Source: CAYTET01 sp964436975 (GTDB taxonomy: Bacteria > Bacillota_I > Bacilli_A > Erysipelotrichales > Erysipelotrichaceae). From it: a stretch of 6,104 nt of DNA. A model generated the notes under the pieces. That model had not been told where the DNA came from and did no database searches. It saw only the letters and a list, made by a program, of their open reading frames with translations. Numbering within the stretch: the first letter of the stretch is position 1; the number at the start of each line of letters is the position of its first letter. Made by a program: the position numbers and the translations under genes. The stretch is taken from positions 1-6,104 of the forward strand of contig CAYTET010000082.1 of the NCBI GenBank assembly GCA_964436975.1, given 5' to 3'. This document shows, piece after piece, positions 1 through 5,248 of the stretch.

Positions 1-155
1 CCTTATTTTACTGGGTTTCTGGCGTTTTTCGTCCCTTAACTGTCAAAGACAGGATAATATACTTCCTGTATCATGATGTCAACTGCTGATCGCAATTATC
101 CAGCAAGCCGGCCGCGGCTGGCGGATCAGCCCGCCCGGACCGGATGCTGCCAGCA
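1..155. other. Intergenic region without a convincing gene; foldable DNA
   Basis: No supported gene lies here. Three structures are visible. CTGTC-AAA-GACAG (40-52) is a short inverted repeat. ACAGGA (49-54) pairs with TCCTGT (64-69). A two-part stem pairs GCTGATC (85-91) with GATCAGC (124-130) and, inside it, CCAGC (100-104) with GCTGG (117-121). A weak promoter-like pair, TTAACT (36-41) and TATACT (58-63), is spaced 16 bp. Bases 1-39 are open in frame 1 and end in TAA (37-39); they could be the last 12 codons of a gene entering from the left, but that is too short to support. The stems may be remnants of an upstream terminator or a small RNA; nothing decides it. Confidence 0.4.
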
Positions 156-164
156 TGCTATAAT
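156..164 (+). promoter_or_regulatory. Extended -10 promoter of the HEXXH peptidase gene
   Basis: TGCTATAAT is a perfect TATAAT hexamer (159-164) with the extended -10 TG dinucleotide. No good TTGACA-like -35 lies 17 bp upstream, as is common for extended -10 promoters. Transcription would start near 171 and leave a leader of about 122 nt. An ATGCT-GCC-AGCAT inverted repeat (144-156) abuts the -10 and could be an operator; that is inference. Confidence 0.65.
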
Positions 165-170
165 GGGCTT

Positions 171-292
171 AGGGCCGCAAAGGGTGACAGGTTAACAGAA
201 AAACCCGTCCCTGCATAAAACGTTTATCTGTAAATGCGGCCGTCCGAAGACGCCAGGCATTGGGTATTTATTAAGGCCAGGAGGCCTGAGAT
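171..292 (+). promoter_or_regulatory. Structured 5' leader and ribosome binding site of the peptidase gene
   Basis: The predicted transcript begins almost at a 7-bp closing helix, GGCCGCA (173-179) with TGCGGCC (235-241). Inside are GGGT (182-185) with ACCC (203-206) and ATAAA-ACG-TTTAT (215-227). After it comes CGTC-CGAA-GACG (241-252), which competes for C241. The Shine-Dalgarno AGGAGG (279-284) is 8 nt before the ATG and lies partly in the loop of AGGCC-AGGA-GGCCT (274-287), so translation could be controlled by folding. I cannot match the leader to a known riboswitch class. It may simply be a long structured leader. Confidence 0.35.
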
Positions 293-1354
293 ATGAAAAC
301 TAATAAAAACAGACACTTTATCCGGGCAGTCATCATTGTCGGCGCTGTGCTGCTGGCGGCAGCTGCAATAGTTACCGCCAATCATTTTTCGACCCGCTAT
401 GAGGACCTCAACGAAGCTGATCAGAAGGTGCTGTCAGAACTTGATGCCTACTTTCAGACCAGCAGCGAAAAAGATGTCTGGGAAGGCTATGATCTGCAGG
501 ACAAGACAATTGTGGCCGTCAACGGCCTGTTCGGCCCGGCTTACCTGATAAATCCGAGCCAGCAAGTCAGCAGCGTCTTTGCCCAGAAGATCATCATGCC
601 GTCAAACAGCAGCCTTCAGGTATACCGGATATCAGTCTTGGCCCCGCAGGTCTTCGGCCTGCGCTTTGAGTTCGGCAATTTCAATACCATCGGCAAGACC
701 TATCACTTATTCGGCGATCAGGTTTACTTCACAAAATACACGGCCCGCAAATCCCTGACCCCGCCGTATTCAACCAACCACTATATCACCCTGCTGACCC
801 ACGAAGCCTTCCATTACTATATGCAGACCGCCTGGCCAGACGGCGGCCGCTTTTCCCAGAGCCTTTCGGAAGCCGACATTGATCTGATTGCCTCTGAGTA
901 TGAAGTGCTGGCCAAAATCCAGACGGAGCTCAGTCAGAACAGTCCTTCGCACACTACCCTGGTCCAGCTGGCCCGGGAATATGCGGATATCATGGCCCAG
1001 CGGATTGCGGCCAATCCGGACTATTTGAAAGCGGAGATGGCCATGGAAACCGCCGAAGGAACGGCCCAGTATGTCAGCATTGTGGCTTCACAGATTGCCG
1101 GATATGATTACGGCGTTATGTATTTTGACAACGTCAAAGATGTTTCTTTCAGTCAGGTTATTCCGGCGCTGCGGGCCGGAAACATCCAGCAAAGCTATCT
1201 GGCTGACCGGATGCCCTATGAAACCGGAGCTCTGCTGTGCCAGCTGCTGAATGCCTTAAACGCCGACAGCTGGCAGCAGCAGCTTAACAGCCAGACCAAA
1301 GACAGCCCGGTCTATCTTTATACCGTCATCACAGCGTATCTGGCCGTCCAATAG
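293..1354 (+). CDS. Membrane-anchored HEXXH zinc metallopeptidase-like protein
   Basis: This is a 353-residue protein of no family I can name. Residues 1-9 are basic, and about 10-30 form one hydrophobic segment with no clear lipobox, so it is probably an N-terminal anchor or uncleaved signal with the rest outside the membrane. HEAFH (170-174; bases 800-814) is a canonical HEXXH zinc site. About 80 residues later, ETAEGTAQY (252-260) supplies a glutamate, E252 or E255, fitting the third ligand of gluzincin-type peptidases. Zinc peptidase activity is therefore inferred from motif geometry, not from family recognition. The start is fixed by AGGAGG 8 nt upstream of ATG. It is a single-gene transcript with its own promoter and a terminator just after the TAG, convergent to tldE. 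Its substrate is unknown. A link to the peptide operon on the other strand is possible only by proximity. Confidence 0.75.
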   Translation: MKTNKNRHFIRAVIIVGAVLLAAAAIVTANHFSTRYEDLNEADQKVLSELDAYFQTSSEKDVWEGYDLQDKTIVAVNGLFGPAYLINPSQQVSSVFAQKIIMPSNSSLQVYRISVLAPQVFGLRFEFGNFNTIGKTYHLFGDQVYFTKYTARKSLTPPYSTNHYITLLTHEAFHYYMQTAWPDGGRFSQSLSEADIDLIASEYEVLAKIQTELSQNSPSHTTLVQLAREYADIMAQRIAANPDYLKAEMAMETAEGTAQYVSIVASQIAGYDYGVMYFDNVKDVSFSQVIPALRAGNIQQSYLADRMPYETGALLCQLLNALNADSWQQQLNSQTKDSPVYLYTVITAYLAVQ

Positions 1355-1368
1355 CCGGCCCGCTCCTT

Positions 1369-1420
1369 TAAAAAAAAGACTGCCTGACGCCGGTTGTTCC
1401 GGCTTCGGACAGTCTTTTTT
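1369..1420. terminator. Bidirectional intrinsic terminator between the peptidase gene and tldE
   Basis: The outer stem pairs AAAAAAGACTG with CAGTCTTTTTT. Four further pairs including one G-T follow, then the inner stem GCCGG-TTGTT-CCGGC. The + strand ends in T6 (1415-1420). The - strand reading shows a run of at least eight T opposite 1370-1378. It therefore ends the peptidase transcript and also the peptide-tldD-tldE operon. Confidence 0.85.
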
Positions 1421-1434
1421 ATCACGTATTATTG

Positions 1435-1457
1435 CCGCCGTGACGGCGGGCTTTTTT
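1435..1457 (+). terminator. Second GC-rich hairpin with T6, backup terminator
   Basis: CCGCCG-TGA-CGGCGG (1435-1449) is followed by GC and TTTTTT (1452-1457). On the + strand this is a compact intrinsic terminator behind the first one and would stop read-through into antisense tldE. On the - strand it sits directly after the tldE stop codon without a U tract. Confidence 0.6.
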
Positions 1458-2741
1458 CTATTCGCCGCTGACCGCAATGTCAAACATCATGACGGCTTCC
1501 GGTACGATGACATTGTCAACCTGCCGGCTTTCCTGTGACATCCGCAGATGATTCAGGGATTTGCGGATGTTGAATGAAACCGAACCGCCGGTGACCGGAA
1601 TCCTCTTGCTGCCGTCAAACCAGTAGGCCAGCCGTATTTCCCCGCCGCCGTCACCGGTCTGCTCATTCATCTGGAAATCCGAAAACTTGACAACTTCCAG
1701 ATACGGCTTGGCATGCATCTGCTCTAAAGACATGCTGCCGCCGCTGACTTTGTAATTGAACATCGGGGCAATATCCTTGATGCCCAGATAATAGGCAGCG
1801 TGATTGGAGCCCCACAGATTGGCAATGACACCCTGGTCAATCAGGGTAAAGTCGCGGGCGCTACAGCCATCATCGCCGAAGGGCTGGTTGGCTGAAGATC
1901 CCGGCAGACTGCGGCAGGCCTTGATGGTTATCAGGTCAGTTTCAGCCGCCTTGTCCTGTAGAACATCCCCTATCTGGGCCTGACTGGCATGCATATAAAT
2001 GCTGCTTACATCAGTCTGGCCTTTGAAATAAGAGAACAGGCGGCTGTTGACGTCGCCGCGCAGAATCAGCGTGACGCTGCGGTCAGCCTTTGTCATGACA
2101 GCCTGGCTGCGGTCATGGGCCTCATCAAACACTTCCATGATGCCCTTTTTGATATTCTCTACCGGCTGGTCGGCAAAAGTGGCCTGGTGATAAAGTTCGA
2201 TTTCATGGCCGTCCTGACTGCCGTTGACGATAACTTCAATCATTTCATCCGTCATGGCATATTCGACATCAACTCCCTGGGAGTTGACCAGATGACACAG
2301 ACTTTCATTGACAAAGATCTCATAGGAATTGATTTTTTCGCTGGCCGTGTTTTTGATTCCCTGCAGCGCTTCAACAGCGGTCTTCATGACCGCCGTCAGA
2401 TCAGCCGGCTGCCCGGCCAGTCTTGCCTTCTGTCCGGCCACCAGCGGATACCATTCATTTTTGGCCAGAGCGGCATTAGCGTACATCTGCTGCAGCTGTG
2501 CTTTGATCTGGGCATCATTCTGGGTCGGATAGATTTCGGCGGAAGCGGAGCCGCGGTAATGCTTCTCATTTTCCTCAAAGTCATAATAGACCGTCAGCTT
2601 GGTATGGGTAACATGTCTGATGCGGTGCTGGTCCAGCAGCTGTCCGACAAAATAAGCTTCCAGCCCCTTAACTTCCCGGGCCACAATGGAATACTCTTTA
2701 ATGCCGCAGTCAGCCAGCAGTTTCTGCAGTCTTTCAATCAT
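1458..2741 (-). CDS. pmbA: TldE/PmbA, non-catalytic partner of the TldD/TldE metalloprotease
   Basis: This 427-residue protein of the TldD/PmbA (U62) family is slightly shorter than the roughly 450 residues of E. coli PmbA. Recognisable parts are the N-terminal-domain motif around VNSQGVDVEY (152-161) and the C-terminal barrel region with GDGGGEIRLAYWFDGSKRIP (363-382) and TGGSVSFNIRKSL (384-396). It lacks the HExxxH zinc motif, as expected of TldE, whose role is to form the heterodimer and shape the substrate channel. Its ATG shares one base with the tldD stop (TAATG, 2743-2739), and GAGG lies about 8 nt upstream inside tldD, so the two are translationally coupled and probably made in equal amounts. 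It is the last gene of the operon; the shared terminator at 1369-1420 follows. Confidence 0.92.
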   Translation of the reverse strand: MIERLQKLLADCGIKEYSIVAREVKGLEAYFVGQLLDQHRIRHVTHTKLTVYYDFEENEKHYRGSASAEIYPTQNDAQIKAQLQQMYANAALAKNEWYPLVAGQKARLAGQPADLTAVMKTAVEALQGIKNTASEKINSYEIFVNESLCHLVNSQGVDVEYAMTDEMIEVIVNGSQDGHEIELYHQATFADQPVENIKKGIMEVFDEAHDRSQAVMTKADRSVTLILRGDVNSRLFSYFKGQTDVSSIYMHASQAQIGDVLQDKAAETDLITIKACRSLPGSSANQPFGDDGCSARDFTLIDQGVIANLWGSNHAAYYLGIKDIAPMFNYKVSGGSMSLEQMHAKPYLEVVKFSDFQMNEQTGDGGGEIRLAYWFDGSKRIPVTGGSVSFNIRKSLNHLRMSQESRQVDNVIVPEAVMMFDIAVSGE

Positions 2742-4162
2742 TATCCCAGCCTCGCTTTCGTCTTCATATACGGGCCGCCGGTACTGACGACCACAAATTC
2801 CTTGTAGCCTTTGCCGCAGTAGCCGCAGCCGTTCAATTCAATATCCGGACCAATCATAGTGATAGATTTCAGCAGGTCCGGCACAAAACCGGTCATATAA
2901 ACCGGGCTGAAGACCTTGCCGGTCAGTTTGCCGTCTTTGATCTCCTTGGCCCTTGAATAGACACACTGAATGCCCCAGTGCTTGGGATCTTCCATGCCCG
3001 ATGAAGCTCCGTCAATGACAAAGCCGTATTTGATGGAGGCAATCATATCTTCCAGTTTATCATTCCGGGGCTGGAAATAAGTGTTGGTCATGCGGGTATA
3101 TACCTTATGCTCAAAGCTCTGCCGCCGGCCGTTGCCGGTCGGTTCGGTATTCAGCCGGGCTGCCGCCATGACATCGCACATTCCTCTTTTAAGAATGCCC
3201 TGGTCAATGATCTTGGTCCGGTCGCACATCGTGCCCTCGTCATCAAAGAAATACGAGGCTGTCTGCTGCTGCCGGCTGGCACCGTCATACATATCCGTAA
3301 TCGGTGAAGCCACCGTATCGCCGATGCAGTCTTTGGCAATGGCCCGGTCTTTGACAAACATATCCATCTCCACGCCATGGCCGAAAGCCTCATGGGCAAT
3401 CAGACCGCTGGCTTCCGGCGGACAGATGACATCATAGACTCCCGGGATCAGGTTGGCCGCATCAAACAGCACCATCAGATCCTGATAGACTGTTTCGACT
3501 TTGGCCATGAAGGTATCCAGTATTTCCGGGCCGTACCAGCCGGAAGCGGAAGTGTAATTCATATGGGTCTGCCCGTCTTTTAAGCCAAGCATGACATACT
3601 GGCTGGTTGAATAAGCATAAGCCTGGGTCAGATCTTTATTGTCAGACAAAAACATCTTATTGATATAACAGATGGTATAAGCCGCCTGACATTCAACAAC
3701 ATTTTCCTTGGCGGCCCCGGCATCGGACAGTTTCCGCAGCCGGCTGATGACATCAGCGGCGTCAATGTCATACATTGATGCCGGCACCTCGGCCGCAAAT
3801 TCACCGGCGGCCGGCTCCTGCTGAATCAGCGGGGTCGGCAGCTTGGCCACCTTCAGTTCATCCAGCATTTCCTGCTGGTGGTCTAAAGCCGCGATTATCT
3901 CAGCCGCCACCGCCTTGACATCATCGATGGCATCAAAGGAAAACTCCTGATAGCCCTGCTGACGGTAAAGTCTTACCACAAAGCCTCTTTCGCCAAAGAC
4001 ATAGTCATTGATCTGGCTCTGGCGCTGGCTGACCGCATAACGCTGACCGCTGACATCAGTGGCCAGAATCGACACATAGTCGGCCTTGGGCTGCAGCAGG
4101 GTGATAAGCGTTTTAAGCTGCGGCTTGACCTGCCGCAGATACTCTGATTGTTTTGCCTGCAT
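2741..4162 (-). CDS. tldD: TldD, zinc metalloprotease subunit of TldD/TldE
   Basis: This is a 473-residue protein, close to the length of E. coli TldD (481). HEAFGHGVEMD (257-267; HEAFGH at bases 3379 to 3394) is the HExxxH zinc and catalytic motif. The C-terminal NGCGYCGKG (444-452) carries the cysteine ligand position (C449 by comparison with the family's GxCGK) and is followed by TGGPYMKTK. In the known family, TldD and TldE form a cytoplasmic heterodimer that degrades unfolded peptides; in E. coli it removes the microcin B17 leader and cleaves CcdA. The start is clear: AGGAGG lies 5-6 nt before ATG. Two small peptide genes precede it on the same strand with 79 nt between, and tldE overlaps its stop by one base. 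It is likely transcribed both from the operon promoter and from an internal promoter at 4187-4216. The peptides are its probable substrates; that is inference. Confidence 0.94.
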   Translation of the reverse strand: MQAKQSEYLRQVKPQLKTLITLLQPKADYVSILATDVSGQRYAVSQRQSQINDYVFGERGFVVRLYRQQGYQEFSFDAIDDVKAVAAEIIAALDHQQEMLDELKVAKLPTPLIQQEPAAGEFAAEVPASMYDIDAADVISRLRKLSDAGAAKENVVECQAAYTICYINKMFLSDNKDLTQAYAYSTSQYVMLGLKDGQTHMNYTSASGWYGPEILDTFMAKVETVYQDLMVLFDAANLIPGVYDVICPPEASGLIAHEAFGHGVEMDMFVKDRAIAKDCIGDTVASPITDMYDGASRQQQTASYFFDDEGTMCDRTKIIDQGILKRGMCDVMAAARLNTEPTGNGRRQSFEHKVYTRMTNTYFQPRNDKLEDMIASIKYGFVIDGASSGMEDPKHWGIQCVYSRAKEIKDGKLTGKVFSPVYMTGFVPDLLKSITMIGPDIELNGCGYCGKGYKEFVVVSTGGPYMKTKARLG

Positions 4163-4186
4163 ATGTTCCTCCTGTCGTACTCCGTT

Positions 4187-4216
4187 ATTATATACGCTGA
4201 CAAAGAAAACTGTCCA
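4187..4216 (-). promoter_or_regulatory. Internal promoter of tldD-tldE
   Basis: On the - strand, TGGACA (-35, bases 4216-4211) and a perfect TATAAT (-10, bases 4192-4187) are separated by 18 bp. Transcription would begin near 4180, giving an 18-nt leader that contains AGGAGG. The -35 overlaps the 3' arm of the hairpin at 4208-4231, so the same bases may serve both to end the peptide transcript and to start the protease transcript. Confidence 0.6.
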
Positions 4217-4231
4217 TTTTACTGAACAGTT
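4201..4231 (-). terminator. Hairpin after the peptide genes, partial terminator or attenuator
   Basis: Downstream of the second peptide stop, the - strand shows AACTGTTC, an 8-nt loop AGTAAAAT, and GGACAGTT (8 pairs, one of them G-T), followed by TTCTTTG. The stem is only moderately stable and the U tract is broken by C, so it probably terminates incompletely. It would make the peptide transcript more abundant than the tldD-tldE transcript, as is common when precursor genes precede processing enzymes. Confidence 0.5.
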
Positions 4232-4241
4232 AATTGATTAT

Positions 4242-4382
4242 TCAGTGGGCCAGCCAGAGAATGAATGCCCGGCTGTCTTCAGACACCTGCTGGCAGCTGA
4301 CCTGCTCGTTAACCGGCTGCGGTTCATCCTCGGCCGGCTGTGAATAAACATATTCGTATTCGTAATTATATTCGTTTTTCAT
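4242..4382 (-). CDS. Small peptide B, 46 aa, candidate TldD/E substrate
   Basis: This short ORF starts with ATG (4382-4380) and ends with TGA (4244-4242). GGAAAGGA (4400-4393) lies 10 nt upstream. The N-terminus is acidic and tyrosine-rich (MKNEYNYEYEYVY). The middle is acidic and rich in Pro and Gln, with one cysteine (C30). The last 11 residues, DSRAFILWLAH (36-46), are identical to the end of peptide A. There is no signal peptide and no membrane helix. The two 33-nt copies differ only at synonymous third positions, which argues strongly that the ORF is translated and selected. I do not recognise a named family. The peptide could be a RiPP precursor, a signalling peptide, or a substrate carrying a C-terminal recognition tag. 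It lies 19 nt after peptide A and in the same frame. Confidence 0.8.
   Translation of the reverse strand: MKNEYNYEYEYVYSQPAEDEPQPVNEQVSCQQVSEDSRAFILWLAH
4245..4277 (-). repeat. Copy 2 of the 33-nt repeat encoding DSRAFILWLAH
   Basis: This is the C-terminal coding end of peptide B, ending directly before its TGA. Similarity to copy 1 is confined to the coding end. The upstream coding parts and the downstream sequence are unrelated, so this is a conserved peptide module rather than a recent whole-gene duplication. Confidence 0.95.
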
Positions 4383-4400
4383 TTTCTTTCTGTCCTTTCC

Positions 4401-4514
4401 TTAATGAGCCAGCCAGAGAATAAACGCCCGGCTGTCCAGACTCGGCCGTCGGCTGTCAAGCGTACTGGCTATAGCCATGACTGAAGTTTGTTTTTTGATC
4501 TTTTTGGGTTTCAT
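4401..4514 (-). CDS. Small peptide A, 37 aa, candidate TldD/E substrate
   Basis: The ORF starts with ATG (4514-4512) and ends with TAA (4403-4401). AGAGG (4528-4524) is 9 nt upstream, and an in-frame TAA (4523-4521) excludes any longer start. The N-terminus is strongly basic (MKPKKIKKQTSV), followed by a short alanine-rich stretch. It then has LDSRRPS (19-25) and LDSRAFI (26-32), an imperfect 7-residue tandem repeat, and ends in DSRAFILWLAH (27-37), identical to peptide B. There is no cysteine and no clear signal peptide. It is the first gene of the operon, with peptide B, tldD and tldE behind it. Its function is unknown; its position and the shared C-terminus suggest a precursor processed by TldD/E. 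Confidence 0.8.
   Translation of the reverse strand: MKPKKIKKQTSVMAIASTLDSRRPSLDSRAFILWLAH
4404..4436 (-). repeat. Copy 1 of the 33-nt repeat encoding DSRAFILWLAH
   Basis: This is the C-terminal coding end of peptide A. It matches bases 4245-4277 at 29 of 33 positions. The four differences (GCG/GCA, TTT/TTC, GCT/GCC, CAT/CAC) are all silent. Confidence 0.95.
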
Positions 4515-4546
4515 CCTCGTTTACCTCTGTTCTTTTCTACACCCTT

Positions 4547-4575
4547 ATTGTCCCTTTTTCCGCCGGCCAAGTCAC
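4547..4575 (-). promoter_or_regulatory. Candidate promoter of the peptide-tldD-tldE operon
   Basis: On the - strand, GTGACT (bases 4575-4570) and GACAAT (4552-4547) are 17 bp apart, each with four of six consensus matches. The start would be near 4540, about 26 nt before the peptide A ATG. A weaker alternative upstream is TTGATT with TTATAC. The -35 touches the dyad at 4574-4592. The assignment is tentative. Confidence 0.35.
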
Positions 4576-4592
4576 GCAAGCGGTAGTTGCGT
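4574..4592. promoter_or_regulatory. Perfect dyad ACGCAA-N7-TTGCGT, candidate operator
   Basis: A 6+6 bp inverted repeat spans 19 bp in the divergent intergenic region. It touches the candidate -35 of the peptide operon on one side and the TTAATT (4592-4597) candidate -35 of the membrane-protein gene on the other. This placement suits a dimeric regulator controlling both directions. No regulator gene is present in the window. Confidence 0.4.
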
Positions 4593-4639
4593 TAATTCCA
4601 GGTAAAATGACGGGTATAAAAGACTATCTGTGCTACAAT
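4592..4639 (+). promoter_or_regulatory. Promoter elements of the VTT/DedA-like gene
   Basis: Two overlapping options are visible. One is the extended -10 TGCTACAAT (4631-4639), which would start transcription at about 4646, exactly on the chosen ATG. The other is TTAATT (4592-4597) with TATAAA (4615-4620) at 17 bp, starting near 4627. Both starts lie downstream of the ATG at 4607 and so favour translation from 4646. Confidence 0.5.
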
Positions 4640-4645
4640 CAAGAC

Positions 4646-5248
4646 ATGGACAAAAACCGCATATTCAAGACCATCAGTACGGTCTGTTCGTGTGTAATTC
4701 TGCTTGCCGCCGTTGTCTTATGCATCTGGGGCTGGCAGGCCGGTGTCTTTACCTCGCTGGAAAAACTGCAGGCCGCTATCGCTTCAGCCGGCATCTGGGG
4801 CAGCCTGCTTTTTATTCTGCTGCAGATTGCCCAGATTATGATTCCCTTTATTCCCGGCGGTCTGACAAACATGGCCGGCGTGGTGCTTTTCGGACCCTGG
4901 CCCGGCTTCTGGCTGAACTATTTCAGCGTTGCCGTCGGCTCCCTGCTGGCTTTTCAGTTAGGGCGCATCTTCGGCAAGCCGCTGCTGTATAAAATGTTTG
5001 CCCCGGAGAAGATTGAAAAATATGAGAACTGGTGCAGCACAAAAAACCGCTTTGAGAAACTGCTGGCGATCGCAATTCTTTTGCCCGGTTTCCCGGATGA
5101 TATGCTGTGCTGGCTGGCCGGCACTACTAAGATGAAGTTCTGGCACTTTCTGCTGATAATAATAATCGGCAAGCCGCTGATCCTGTCGTTTTACAGCCTG
5201 GGTCTGCACTGGCTGTGGCCGATTCCACCTAAAAAGCCCATCGCCTGA
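4646..5248 (+). CDS. TVP38/TMEM64 (VTT, DedA-like) membrane protein
   Basis: This 200-residue integral membrane protein belongs to the VTT/SNARE-associated superfamily, whose members are linked to lipid scrambling and membrane homeostasis; the exact substrate here is unknown. Numbered from M1 at 4646, a first hydrophobic helix spans about 12-30. The family core follows: PFIPGGLTNMAGVVLFGP (67-84), GSLLAFQLGRIFG (98-110) with the typical F-x-L-G-R-x-x-G signature, LLPGFPDDMLCWLAGTTKMKF (145-165), and a last hydrophobic stretch at about 166-183. An in-frame ATG at 4607 would add 13 residues and has AGG 4 nt upstream. I prefer 4646 because both visible promoters would start transcription downstream of 4607. 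The preferred start has no Shine-Dalgarno sequence, which suggests leaderless or nearly leaderless translation. The gene diverges from the peptide operon and runs toward the kinase fragment. Confidence 0.85.
   Translation: MDKNRIFKTISTVCSCVILLAAVVLCIWGWQAGVFTSLEKLQAAIASAGIWGSLLFILLQIAQIMIPFIPGGLTNMAGVVLFGPWPGFWLNYFSVAVGSLLAFQLGRIFGKPLLYKMFAPEKIEKYENWCSTKNRFEKLLAIAILLPGFPDDMLCWLAGTTKMKFWHFLLIIIIGKPLILSFYSLGLHWLWPIPPKKPIA

Noticed and set aside
73..195. A 40-codon + strand ORF starting at ATG 73
   Set aside because: It has no ribosome binding site, no recognisable motif, and it overlaps the extended -10 promoter of the peptidase gene.
1989..2807. A 272-codon + strand ORF opposite tldE
   Set aside because: It is antisense to the clearly recognised tldE, has no family features, and reflects the codon bias of the opposite strand.
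3081..3583. Several open frames overlapping tldD on both strands
   Set aside because: tldD has its catalytic motif, full family length and ribosome binding site; these frames are shadows of it.
4086..4343. An 85-codon + strand ORF spanning the tldD start and peptide B
   Set aside because: It runs antisense through the tldD start, the internal promoter and peptide B, with no ribosome binding site or motif.
4242..4514. The 33-nt direct repeats as a CRISPR or non-coding repeat array
   Set aside because: There are only two copies, and their differences fall only at silent codon positions, which indicates coding repeats.
4242..4514. The small ORFs as attenuation leader peptides (trp- or his-like)
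   Set aside because: There is no run of a single amino acid's codons, two ORFs are present, and the conserved end is a mixed sequence; the downstream genes are not biosynthetic.
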